Source of the DNA: Melanopsichium pennsylvanicum
Lineage: Eukaryota > Basidiomycota > Ustilaginomycetes > Ustilaginales
Assembly (NCBI GenBank): GCA_900208305.1
Contig: OAPG01000011.1
Location: 248,001-312,000 of the forward strand
Direction of reading: 5' to 3'
Length of the DNA stretch: 64,000 bases
Both the position numbers and the translations under genes were made by a program. Shown piece after piece: positions 1 to 9,606 of this stretch. How positions within the stretch are numbered: position 1 is the first letter of the stretch; every line of letters begins with the position of its first letter. The notes under the pieces are model-generated. The model searched no databases. It worked only from the letters and a program-made list of their open reading frames with translations, and had not been told where the DNA came from.

Positions 1-3000
1 ACGAGCGCAGACAGGATTGGCGTCGTTGGTTCGCAGCGTCATGCCCAGCGCCCTGTACACGTTGCGCTTAGGATCGGCATACATCGGGTAGGGCACCTTC
101 ATCACCTCACGGTACGCTTTGATGACGTGCCAGTCGCCCTGACCGATGATGACAAAGTCCAGATTCGCCTTCTTGAGCGGTAGCGGGTCGATGTTGCGGA
201 TGGACATGGCAAACTGCTGGCAGAAACCGCACCACCAGTGACGAAGGAAGCACACAAGCGTTCGACGCTTCTTGAAGAGGTCACCGAAGAGGACCTCTTG
301 ACCCTGTTGGTTGTAGACAAGGCATTGCGAAGCCTCGAAAAGCTGCAGCATCGAAGGTGGATGAATGGCGTAAGAACCTTCAGGGATCCCGGCCTCGCGA
401 GCAGCCGCTTTGACCTCGTCAGACTCATCCTCGTTAATAATGTTCATGAGCATCGGGTTCTTCGGCTTGGCCGCTGCGGCAAGCGCCTTCTTGCTCTTGT
501 CGATAGAGGCTGGTCGTAGCTTCGGACCTGTTGTGTCCGCATCGCCATTTGCATTTCTGACCTTGTCGACAATCTTGAGCTCCTGCTCGAGATCCCAGCC
601 ACCGGTCAAGGAAGTCGCGGCAGTATCATTCGTTGAGCCGTTGATGCGGATGCTAGCTGACCTGATACTGGCACGATCTGAGCGGTTCAAGTCATGGATG
701 CTGACCGACTTGCGCTTGGCCTCGAGGAGCGAATCTCGCTTACTGATGCTGGCAATTTCACTGCCAATGCTATTGTTTCGCTGGAGCTGCATGAACCTCA
801 CAGCATTCGGAATCGAGGGTGATGAGTCTTGCAATGGTAGGCCTTTCTTCGGCTCTTCTTTGCCAATGAGGAATTGCTGCCCTTCGACCTCGAGGACTGA
901 CTTATGTGCAGCATCACTGGCCGTGCGGAACTGGCCGCTAGAACCGACAGGTGCGGTTGTGGGCCTCTTGATTGTGGCCCGTGACGGTGTGCGAGACGCG
1001 ACGGTAGGCTCAGCATCTGCTGGTGCTGTCGAGGATGCATCAACACCCAGACTGTTTTCTGCTGCTGAGAAATCGCGCGACGAGGCGCTTACTCGTGGAG
1101 CTTTGCCGATACCTAAGCCGAATTGACCAGGTGCACTGGCAGATGCGGTGCTGGGTCGCTTGCTGCTCTTAGCCGGGAGATATGCAGGAATACACTTGAT
1201 ACCTTTTTCAGCCATGCGAGCCTGTGCTCCTTCCTGCGCCATGCGGATAAAATCGGAGCCACTGGGACTGCGTGCATGCTGGACTGTTCGAATAGCATCG
1301 TCTTTGCTTGTTGGCAGCGGAGCAGGCTCTTGGTTTGGGATCCGCTGGGGCGATACATCGGCTGTGTCAGAGAAAGTAGCGCTAGTTGTGCTCGGGCGAC
1401 GCTCATACTCGTCAGCATCAGAGGGAACAGGCTTTCTACGGATGCGGTAGGTCGATGTGGAGCTGGCTGCCGAGGCAACAGACGTAGAACTGCCTCGCCT
1501 GCCGCCATTTGAAAGCAGAGGACTGCTACCGTTGGATTTTGGCTGGGGAAGGGCAAGGGTTCCGAAAGGGCTGGTCGGGCTTGTGCTCAACTTGGTGTCA
1601 ACCGAGTTCTGAGATCGGCTGGAGAATGACTTGCGGGATGATGCGTCTGGGCCAAGGGATCGGAAGGTCTTGACTGGGCTGCTGGTGGGGGACACCGACT
1701 CTCCTACAGGGTCGATCCATTCAGGCTGAGCAGGTGTAGGCGGAACGACCCGACCCAGCATCGAAGGTACAACAGCTGGAGCAGGCACCAGCGCGGGGTC
1801 AACGGAGGATTCTGCGTCAGATACAGCAAGAGCGGCGGCTTTTTCCTCGATGACGCCGATCGTTGGCCGGTCGATCTCCTGCGTTGTGGCAGAAATGTCA
1901 TCCTTGGAACTCGCAGTCTCCGCTGCAGACTCTGCGGGCTTTATCTCGGCAGTCTCTTCGTAATCCGCGCTGAACTTCGGAGAGCCGAGAACTTCAGCGA
2001 CCTTGAGCTTCGCCTGACCTTCGGATTGCCACTGATCAGACATTGTTGCTGGGCTGTCTTCGTGTCCGCAACCTGATGAAGCGGAGCTCTGAGCACGCCG
2101 GTGGGCATCATCGCCTTCGAATTCGACATTCTCGACGGAGCGCCGCTCGGCCTTGGACGAGGAGGTGGCGGAACTGTCGGTAGACAACATCGAGTCGCGC
2201 TTGGGCGATGCAACGCCCACCAGACCTGTTGATGCAAGGATGGGAGAGCCAGAAGGATTAGATGCGGCCCCTGAGGATTTGTACGTGATTCGACTTGGTC
2301 GCTTTTCTGATGGCTGCGATGGAACTTCGAAACTGTTGCTGGCTATGACAGGCATACAGGTAGCAGAGCGATAGTCTCCGGTTAGGAAACTGCTGTGACG
2401 GCGCGAGGCAGTTGTCGAAGCCGTGATGGGAGCGGCTGCTTCCAATGCACAAGTGCTGTGCGAATGAAGGGAGTCGCTATAGGCCTCAAAGTCGCGAGTG
2501 CGGCGGATCCAATTGGCACGCTTGGTGGCTGGCTGAGCTGCGGCTCCGATTGTGAGTTCTCGAAGACCTCCTGAGCAAGTGATAGCGACTCGATAAGCAG
2601 AGTCCAGGTGTGCTGGAGCAGACTCGGGTGTGCGAGGCGAGATCGACGCTCGCTGTGGTGCAGTATCTGGGCGTTTCGTTCTCAACTGGCGGGGAGATCC
2701 AAACGAAGCTATTTGGGGAGAATCGGGCTCGACTCCAGCCGTAGGAACCGTAGAGCGATGCTGCTGGAATTTTTGCTCGAAGATGAGCTGACTGCGACGC
2801 TTTGAACGGGAGAAAGCACGGTCGATGTAAGGTCGGCGATAGACGAAGCGGTCGTGGAGATCGATATCGCCGGTGTATGAAGACTCGTAGCGAGCGTCGT
2901 CTAGATCAAGGTCATCCAGGGAAGCGGCGCCGTCCGGAATGCGAGAAACTGCTGTATCAAATGTGCGTGCTTCGAATTCGAAGTCGTTGGTGGGTAACAG

Positions 3001-3333
3001 TGGGCTCCTTCTTAAGCTGAGGCCTGCTTCCATGCGATCGTTGGGTATGATGATGCTGGCTTCGTCGTGCAGGAGGCCAAGAGCAACTGGAGCCGATACC
3101 GATGCTGGAAGATGGGTTATTAAGCGAGAGGCGGAACCCGAAGCAGCCGCAGCTGAAACGGAGGTGCCAAGAGCACGCGAAGGAGCGCGCGGTGAAGAAC
3201 GACCGACGATAGGAGATGCAGCAGTGGAGGATGCGCAGGAGGCACTAGGTGATTGAGGGGGCGATGCGTGGAGGGAATCGCTGAAAGTTTGATGTCCTGA
3301 GAAGCTTGGAGAACGTACGTAGGACAAAGTCAT
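1..3333 (-). CDS. Large disordered protein with C-terminal AhpC/TSA (peroxiredoxin-like) domain, 3' end off the left edge
   Basis: The minus-strand frame starting at the ATG at 3333 is open without a stop for 1111 codons to position 1, so the stop lies outside the window. Residues 1-~960 are Ser/Ala/Pro-rich, low in hydrophobic residues and probably disordered, with many basic-Ser patches that could be phosphorylated. From about residue 1000 a globular domain begins; it contains HWWCGFCQQF at about 1032-1041, with C1035 and C1038 forming a CxxC-like pair in the place expected for the peroxidatic or resolving cysteine of the AhpC/TSA antioxidant family (PRXL2/FAM213-like, Pfam AhpC-TSA_2). Family knowledge suggests a thiol redox role; the substrate is unknown. 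The fold assignment is firm, the start less so: an in-frame stop lies about 60 bp upstream of the ATG. The upstream region is purine-rich on the + strand. Confidence 0.8.
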   Translation of the reverse strand, partial: MTLSYVRSPSFSGHQTFSDSLHASPPQSPSASCASSTAASPIVGRSSPRAPSRALGTSVSAAAASGSASRLITHLPASVSAPVALGLLHDEASIIIPNDRMEAGLSLRRSPLLPTNDFEFEARTFDTAVSRIPDGAASLDDLDLDDARYESSYTGDIDLHDRFVYRRPYIDRAFSRSKRRSQLIFEQKFQQHRSTVPTAGVEPDSPQIASFGSPRQLRTKRPDTAPQRASISPRTPESAPAHLDSAYRVAITCSGGLRELTIGAAAQPATKRANWIRRTRDFEAYSDSLHSHSTCALEAAAPITASTTASRRHSSFLTGDYRSATCMPVIASNSFEVPSQPSEKRPSRITYKSSGAASNPSGSPILASTGLVGVASPKRDSMLSTDSSATSSSKAERRSVENVEFEGDDAHRRAQSSASSGCGHEDSPATMSDQWQSEGQAKLKVAEVLGSPKFSADYEETAEIKPAESAAETASSKDDISATTQEIDRPTIGVIEEKAAALAVSDAESSVDPALVPAPAVVPSMLGRVVPPTPAQPEWIDPVGESVSPTSSPVKTFRSLGPDASSRKSFSSRSQNSVDTKLSTSPTSPFGTLALPQPKSNGSSPLLSNGGRRGSSTSVASAASSTSTYRIRRKPVPSDADEYERRPSTTSATFSDTADVSPQRIPNQEPAPLPTSKDDAIRTVQHARSPSGSDFIRMAQEGAQARMAEKGIKCIPAYLPAKSSKRPSTASASAPGQFGLGIGKAPRVSASSRDFSAAENSLGVDASSTAPADAEPTVASRTPSRATIKRPTTAPVGSSGQFRTASDAAHKSVLEVEGQQFLIGKEEPKKGLPLQDSSPSIPNAVRFMQLQRNNSIGSEIASISKRDSLLEAKRKSVSIHDLNRSDRASIRSASIRINGSTNDTAATSLTGGWDLEQELKIVDKVRNANGDADTTGPKLRPASIDKSKKALAAAAKPKNPMLMNIINEDESDEVKAAAREAGIPEGSYAIHPPSMLQLFEASQCLVYNQQGQEVLFGDLFKKRRTLVCFLRHWWCGFCQQFAMSIRNIDPLPLKKANLDFVIIGQGDWHVIKAYREVMKVPYPMYADPKRNVYRALGMTLRTNDANPVCAR

Positions 3334-6287
3334 ACCGTGTATGTGGATCAAAGCAAATCTGTTTCTAGGCGATAACCATGCAGCAGCTAGTGGTCACGCT
3401 GTGAAGCTAGATGGTAAGGTTGAGCTTGCAAAAGATTTACACGTTGCGTGCAGAGACGATGATGATGGCCTCGGTGGTGGGCGGAGAATTGGAGCAACGG
3501 CGATTAATGAAGTGCAATCGTGGTCAAGAACCAGTTCCTTTCGTCCAATGCAGTGCTGATGAAGCTGAGAGTGTGCGGAACGAATGATTCGGATCAAATT
3601 TGAAGTTGGCGTCGTCCAGGGAAACCGAAGAGACATACGTCTTGAACCGAATTTAAGCAAGATCGGACAGCAAGGCAAGAATCGTTGAACTCTGAGATGA
3701 TGACTTGTGCGGGCAAGGTTGAGGATGTTATGGCTTGCGGAGAAAGAATGGCGGGTCGGTTGGATGAGGTGGCCTATTTGTGATGGGAAGAGACGATGAC
3801 TCGCAGATGGTGGCGATGAGGGTTATGGAAAGGACAGCATCTTAAGATGAGCATGAGATAGGAGGGGAGTAGGCGACGCCCAACCAAGTCATGCGATCTC
3901 GAGAAGACTGAGTTCTGGATGCTGAAGCTTGAGAAGGGATAGGCGGATGGAGTGGGAGAAGGGGAGGGTCAGTGACAGTGACAGGGACAGGGACGGGGAC
4001 AAGGAGCGGAGGAGGATTTTGGGCGATGAGGAGCAGAGGAGAAGAACGTCAAGGCTGTCGCTATTGCCGCGTTGAGTGAAGAGCGAACCAAATTCTAGCC
4101 TTAGGGTCTGGATGTGAGACGCCAGAATCAGGCAATTAAGGATGATGAAAAAGTTACAGCAGTAGGAGGAGCGGCGTTGGGACGCTTTGGAGGTGCTATG
4201 CAAGCGGAAAGCGAGATGGAAAGCCAGAGACGGATGCAGCTGGAAGTTTTCAAGTGGTTGTCAGGGTAGCAAGCACCAAGAGCTGTGTGTCTGTGTGTGT
4301 GAGACATTTGCAAGATGGAAGAGGAGAGAAGCGGATGGCGGACAGAGAGACAAAGAGGTGGGCAGCCAAGAGGCTACAGGAGCGTGCATTTAAGGGGGAT
4401 TACAGAAGCAGAAGGTGCACTCGAAGACTGATTTTGTGTAAGACAATGGCTTCAGCCCACTATGGTCAAGCGAGGGTAGCAGATAGAAACACCGACGGCC
4501 GGCGTCTGGATGTACAGTAGGTGTGCATCAAAGTGCTCGCTTAAAGCTTGCAGTCCAAGTAGATCTTGGTGGATCTTGCCTCGAACGAGCACATAGACAG
4601 TCTTGTCCTTGTCAACCTTGAATATCGGCCAAAAATTCCTAGGCACCCAGTCGCTGCTCTACAATGAGACAGCACCACGGCTGAGACCAAGCTTGCGGTG
4701 CAGTAAGAAGATTAGCCCTGTTGGTTGCAGCGAAAGATGAGGATGGCAGATTGATGTTGTCAGAGAGGTATGGTACAGGAATCAAATGTTTAATACCTGA
4801 ACAGTAGGCAAACAAGACTGTAGCTACCATGGGTAGCCTCAGTCAGCTATACGGAGGATACACAACCGTTCTGGATGAGACAGAGAGGCCAACGAAAAAG
4901 ACGGCACCTGAGTGTCGGAACATTCTTCCACAGACGGTGACAAGGGGATTTCAGGTAGCGGCATTTCAGGTAGCGGTCCACTGTAGCAGCAAGCAGCAGG
5001 GGGTTACGTTGTGTTCGCATCTGCAAGTCACAGCTGAGGATGGCGGGGCTTATGGTCAAGATGCAAGGATCAAATACTATCGCATATGCTGCAACATGCT
5101 TACCTTGTCTCAAGCCAGACTAAGCCAACTGAGTTATATGTATGCATTATGTCATGTGGAATATCAAGGCCTAAGCCTAATGTAAATCATGTTGAAAGAG
5201 CCGAGAGTTGGGAAAACAATATTTTAGTAATATGTATGGCGGTAGGCGTATTTCACGCCAGAAATTTTGAGATTGTGTGCGAGCAAAATAAGTCGCCTTT
5301 CAGGCACGTCTTGCCTAATTGACGGCGCCAATCTGAGACATGGCGTCGCTAGCCGTCATGACCACTTTCTCATCGTCTCTCCCTACTGTATGCACTTTGC
5401 TAATCAACATCGTCCGTCTCCGCATTCAGTGCGCATGATTGTCGTCCCCATCAACTCTGCCAACAAAAGCATCAGCCACATCTTGATCTGCTTCCCTGCA
5501 AAATGCGCTCTTGTTCGTATCAGCTTGTGCCTCTGAGCGAGTTCTTAAAAATCTGGCTTGAGAGCTCAAACATGGCGATGCGGATAGGAAAATGTCCAAC
5601 TTTCCAAGCTACCGACGAGTCTTGCCGGCTCTGCGAAGGTCGTTGGAGGCAGGCTCCTTGCTCCTCGCTTAGCATAGAGGTGCGTGGGTGAATTTTCTTT
5701 TCAGATCCATGCGTCCGAGTTTCGTTTGTCCACACATTCTAAGAGTAGGCCAGAGGTATGTTGGTACATTTGACCAAACAACCAAACCCTTTACAGAATC
5801 AGAGCTTGAGTACGTCCTTGCTTGGTTCTCTAGATATGAAGCAAAGAAACCGAACCAAGGAGAACAAAGTAACAAAATGCGTGCAGCCCATCGTCAGGGT
5901 CTACACAAGTTCCCTTGCCGCCGCATCCTTGCTTTCGCTGAGATACTTCTAAAACTGTGCGAAGAAGTTGAATCTCCTTCACATGGTTGTCGATGCGAGA
6001 AAGCTCATCAGCCTCCTTGTCGAGAGTCGAAGAATTTGTTTGACTGCCTTTGCAACTTCCTCTTCACACGAGTAAGGACAAATGTAGTGCCAATCAGAAA
6101 TACCATGTTACACCGACCATGGTTCACACAAAAATCGACTTCGGCCGAAAACAATCGTGAACCCCTTAATTTCCCGACTCCCGAGGTGGAGGAAGGATTG
6201 CTCATCCGGTAATGCAACCAGCAACCATTCCAAGGCTGTTGCTTCCTTCCAGCCAATCATCACTACAGTACATCCTCGACACTCGCG
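3334..6287. other. Intergenic region, 2.95 kb, between the AhpC/TSA gene and IBA57
   Basis: No gene is firmly recognised. On the + strand 3950-4020 is a GACAGG-rich purine tract, that is a CT-rich leader for the minus-strand gene starting at 3333. A 15-bp unit is tandemly duplicated at 4948-4977 (one mismatch). TACTGTA/TACAGTA heptamers lie at 4513, 5394 and 6264. A 168-codon + frame from the ATG at 5709 to 6212 has no recognisable domain. Opposite it, between 6205 and 5830 on the minus strand, is a heptad-like frame that may be part of a small spliced gene (see findings). Confidence 0.6.
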
Positions 6288-7547
6288 ATGAGAGCAGCAA
6301 CCATCGCACATCACAGCCACGCGCTGCTACGCACACAATTGTCGCATCAGCTCATCAGGCAAGCTCCTGTCGTTGTGGCATCCACATTCGCTACATCATT
6401 CGCAAGTCGATCGAACTTCTGCACCACCTCTGTAGCGTGCTCGGAACACCAGGCCATCCCGTACGGATGCAAAGTAGCAAGAGTTCCCAACAGAGGCGTA
6501 CTCCAAGTGAGTGGGAGAGACACAGTGAAACTCCTTCAAGGTCTGGTCAGTAACAACGTCCAGCCTCTCGCCCCTCTCGAACCGTCTTCCTCCTCATCCT
6601 CGTCGACAATGGTGTACGCCGGTTTCATGAATCCTCAAGGACGCATGCTGGCTGATGTCTTTATACATAAGCAGCAGCCTATGGACGATGGTTCACCCCG
6701 ATGCTTATTGGATCTTGATTCTCGCACGCTTCCGAGCCTGCTAAGTTTCGTCAAAAAGTTCAAGCTGCGGTCCAAGGTTAGGCTTACCGACGTCTCGCAG
6801 CAGTATCATGTGATTCAGGCTTGGTCTTCTACTTCTGACACACAGCTTTCAGAAGTTTTGCATGCGAAATTAGCATTGGATCCGAGATGTCCGGGGCTGG
6901 GATATCGTGGAGTCCTACCATCATCTTCCGATCTCGGTGGAAATGGTAGCTTAGTCGATGGTGACGAATACACCGTCCACAGAATTGTAAATGGAATAGG
7001 TGAAGGCGCACACGATTTCCCAGAAGGCTCTAGCTTGCCTTTGGAAAACAATCTTGATTACATGAATGGCGTCGACTTCCGTAAAGGCTGTTATGTTGGA
7101 CAAGAACTTACTGCACGTACCCATCATACTGGTGTCGTTCGTAAAAGGCTCATACCTCTTTCGTTCTACCTACCAGGCACCAACCCTCCAACCTCCATCA
7201 ACGACATCGACACAACCACATCCTTCCACTTGCCGAGTCACTTGACCGAAATACGATCCAGACCAGTTGCGAGTGGTAGCGTGCAGAGTGAGGCTGCTCA
7301 ACCGACCAGAGGAAAGGCGGCGGGAAAGTTCACCTCGGGTATTTACAATATAGGCTTGGGCTGTCTGAGATTGGAACAGGTGCAAAGATGGACGGATGCA
7401 AGTATTCGTGCAGGTAAACAAGATGGCCTGGAAATGACCGTCCTAGCCGCCGATGGAGAGACACAACTTATGGTCAAACCTTGGATTCCGAGTTGGTGGC
7501 CCAAGCAACAACAGCCTGTGCAAGGTGGAGAAGAAGCTCGGATGTGA
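6288..7547 (+). CDS. IBA57: IBA57/CAF17-type mitochondrial Fe-S cluster assembly protein (folate-binding YgfZ family)
   Basis: 419 residues, no intron. The YgfZ/IBA57 signature K-G-C-Y-V-G-Q-E is complete at residues 266-273 and includes the conserved cysteine C268. The preceding region has the GcvT-like fold pattern (VSGRDTVKLLQGLVSNNV, about residues 79-96). The first ~50 residues are rich in Ala, Ser, Arg and His and lack acidic residues, as in a mitochondrial presequence; the ATG at 6288 is therefore kept. Family knowledge: IBA57 works with ISA1/ISA2 in the matrix to make 4Fe-4S clusters for aconitase, lipoate synthase and respiratory-chain proteins. Length is close to fungal homologues. 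A TACAGTA heptamer lies 18-24 bp upstream of the ATG. It converges with the minus-strand gene ending at 7771. Confidence 0.9.
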   Translation: MRAATIAHHSHALLRTQLSHQLIRQAPVVVASTFATSFASRSNFCTTSVACSEHQAIPYGCKVARVPNRGVLQVSGRDTVKLLQGLVSNNVQPLAPLEPSSSSSSSTMVYAGFMNPQGRMLADVFIHKQQPMDDGSPRCLLDLDSRTLPSLLSFVKKFKLRSKVRLTDVSQQYHVIQAWSSTSDTQLSEVLHAKLALDPRCPGLGYRGVLPSSSDLGGNGSLVDGDEYTVHRIVNGIGEGAHDFPEGSSLPLENNLDYMNGVDFRKGCYVGQELTARTHHTGVVRKRLIPLSFYLPGTNPPTSINDIDTTTSFHLPSHLTEIRSRPVASGSVQSEAAQPTRGKAAGKFTSGIYNIGLGCLRLEQVQRWTDASIRAGKQDGLEMTVLAADGETQLMVKPWIPSWWPKQQQPVQGGEEARM

Positions 7548-7606
7548 AATCGCGCGCAATGCACAGCTCTTCAAACACACACTCGCGCACCATGCGATTG
7601 CCTGAA

Positions 7607-7720
7607 TCAGTCGCAAGTACAAGTGTCAGTCGCAAGTACAAGTGTCAGTCGCAAGTACAAGTGTCAGTCGCAAGTACAAGTGTCAGTCGCAAGTACAAGT
7701 GTCAGTCGCAAGTACAAGTG
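7607..7720. repeat. Tandem repeat: six perfect copies of a 19-bp unit
   Basis: The unit TCAGTCGCAAGTACAAGTG is repeated head to tail at 7607, 7626, 7645, 7664, 7683 and 7702 without a mismatch. It fills half of the 223-bp gap between the convergent stops of IBA57 (7547) and the SNAPC1-like gene (7771). Because 19 is not a multiple of three, it cannot encode a regular peptide repeat; frames through it are shadows. Perfect identity implies recent expansion, so copy number is likely to vary between strains. Confidence 0.97.
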
Positions 7721-7770
7721 AACGAGATTGATATAAAGCGACATTGCCAACATATGCGGCTGACAGATCC

Positions 7771-9606
7771 TCAGCCCGGATCGAACTCGCGAGCTCTCGT
7801 GACTCTCAACGTCTCGCCACGTGCGACAGCAGCCGACTTGGTCCGTTCCGCAGCCAGCCTGTAAAGCTGCTCCAGACTCAGACTTGCCTCTGTATCGACA
7901 GCTGGTTGCGACCCTGTTGACAGCGTGCCTTGAACTTGTGCAGATGGCCCATCTTGCGAGCTTGTGCGAGTGTCTTGCTCTTGGAGAGCCTTGCGTTCCC
8001 TCCGGAAGCTCTGCAGCACCCAGTTGCCAAAGTCCGTCTGTGTCGCCGAACCCTGCCCATCACGTCGCCTCTCCGCCACTTGCGCATCATCGCGGGATGT
8101 ACAATTCGGCATGATCTTGCTCCGTGCCTCAAGGTAACGCTCCTTGCTTTGGCAAGTACGCTGCAAAGACTGCTGCATGGGCGTGCACTCCTGCTCCATC
8201 CAAGGCCTCAGCCTTGCTGTGTACCTGGAGCTGGTGATCCAGGGTGGCGTTTGAATCTCGTAGCGCGTGCGACTACAAGATGCCGATGCAGCGCTAGGAT
8301 CAGTAGTCTGTGCTAGCAGATCTGACGCCTTAGTCGGTTGTGAATCCGTATTGAGAGCAGTAGCTGAGCTGGCGACTTGCGGACCCAGTAGTTTGGACAG
8401 ATCCACCGAGGCCATTGCTACGCGCTGTCTGGCTTTCAATCGAATCACATCTCCTCTCGATAGTCCAACGACCATCTCTCTGCTCTCAGACCCTTTAGAG
8501 CCTGTATTCCTGCCAGACGCTTGATCGGAATCCGCCTCCCGTGGAGTAATGCGGACGACACTTCCGATCCGCCCGAACTCCTTGTTAGCCTCCAATGTGG
8601 ACATGACTCGCACGGATGGCCAGATCCGTGGAAGCCTCGTTCGCAGAGTTGAGACGGGTAAAATGTCAAAAATCGGCCCTTTCCCATCTGCTGTCAATGC
8701 GTCTTTTGCGTTGGGATCATCTCGCCTCGCCTGCCTTTTTCTGGATCTGCTTGATGCCCTTTGCTGAGAACTTTGAGCTTGAGCGGCCTTCTCCCTTCCG
8801 ACCTGGTCGAGGCGGTCTTCTCCCAGCGGCTGTCCGGCCAGCCGACACACGACCTCAACGATATCGGCCGTGATAGTCTCGGCTTGTGATTTAGTTCGAA
8901 CTTCTTCTTCGAGATGCTTCAATACCGCATCTGGAAATTCAAGAAGCCAGTCGTAGAAATCTTGTTCGATTGGGATGCGTTCCATCGCCGGACCGAGATG
9001 TTTGACGCCTATACCGGAGGTGGGGTAGATCTGGGTCGCCCATAGCAGGTACAGAGCGAACGGGATGGCAGAAACTTTGAAGAGGACCTTGAGGTTCAAA
9101 AAGCTGATTGTATGTGGCAATGCGTCATGATGATCAAGATGGCGGTTTCGTTCAGCGACGTAGGGGCTGAGATGTTCCAGCAATACCCGGCAGATTGCAT
9201 CACCCATGGCACGCTTGCTATCGTTGTGATCAGCAAATTCGAACTGGATGTAATGCCATCCTTTCGCTTTCCAGAGGTGGCAGAACAGTGAGAAAGGCGA
9301 TGGCGCTTGCTCCGCCTGCTGGGCTGCGATCATAGGAGGATCGAGACTCGATGATAAGACGGCTTCATTTTCATCCGTAAGGAGATCTTTGCGCTTCAAA
9401 AGCGAAAGAAGGTATGCTTCGGCAAAGGTGTTGAGAAGATCGTCGATGTCGCATCTCAGCCGAGACACAAAATGCTCGTCGTTATGAAGCTGTGTAAGTC
9501 CCACGGGCAGGAGCTGAAGGTTTCGTGTGAGCAAAGGAGAAGGCGCTAGAGGGGGCGAGAAAGTGCGCCCATCTGGTCGCCTACGCTTCCTCGAGCCAAA
9601 CACCAT
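7771..9606 (-). CDS. SNAPC1 (SNAP43)-like protein, putative snRNA-activating complex subunit
   Basis: 611 residues, no intron, ATG at 9606. Residues ~50-230 resemble the SNAP43 domain of SNAPC1: an initial helix (DIDDLLNTFAEAYLL, 53-67), a short aromatic block (SLFCHLWKAKGWHYI, 106-120), a central segment with SPYV (147-150), then KVSAIPFALYLLWATQIYP (177-195), a helix matching the ALYLLYG...TQ region of metazoan SNAPC1, and a W-LLEF helix near 220-224. The rest is charged, with a basic Arg/Lys patch (about 285-300), and looks disordered. Family knowledge: SNAPc binds the proximal sequence element of snRNA genes. The assignment is by pattern memory and is distant; an uncharacterised fungal nuclear protein is the alternative. 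The C-terminal codons abut a short TΨC-like string that is not a tRNA. Confidence 0.5.
   Translation of the reverse strand: MVFGSRKRRRPDGRTFSPPLAPSPLLTRNLQLLPVGLTQLHNDEHFVSRLRCDIDDLLNTFAEAYLLSLLKRKDLLTDENEAVLSSSLDPPMIAAQQAEQAPSPFSLFCHLWKAKGWHYIQFEFADHNDSKRAMGDAICRVLLEHLSPYVAERNRHLDHHDALPHTISFLNLKVLFKVSAIPFALYLLWATQIYPTSGIGVKHLGPAMERIPIEQDFYDWLLEFPDAVLKHLEEEVRTKSQAETITADIVEVVCRLAGQPLGEDRLDQVGREKAAQAQSSQQRASSRSRKRQARRDDPNAKDALTADGKGPIFDILPVSTLRTRLPRIWPSVRVMSTLEANKEFGRIGSVVRITPREADSDQASGRNTGSKGSESREMVVGLSRGDVIRLKARQRVAMASVDLSKLLGPQVASSATALNTDSQPTKASDLLAQTTDPSAASASCSRTRYEIQTPPWITSSRYTARLRPWMEQECTPMQQSLQRTCQSKERYLEARSKIMPNCTSRDDAQVAERRRDGQGSATQTDFGNWVLQSFRRERKALQEQDTRTSSQDGPSAQVQGTLSTGSQPAVDTEASLSLEQLYRLAAERTKSAAVARGETLRVTRAREFDPG

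Noticed and set aside
5709..6212. 168-codon + frame upstream of IBA57
   Set aside because: No recognisable motif, no conserved composition, and it would fill the IBA57 promoter; the opposite strand has more protein-like heptad frames.
7771..7810. TΨC-like string GAGTTCGATCC on the minus strand, suggesting a tRNA
   Set aside because: The flanking bases do not form a 5-bp T-stem, no matching A box or acceptor stem was found, and it is the coding end of the SNAPC1-like gene.
7481..7864. Frame running through the 19-bp repeats
   Set aside because: The Ser/Lys/Gln pattern is only the 19-mer read in shifting frames; no upstream or downstream coding support.
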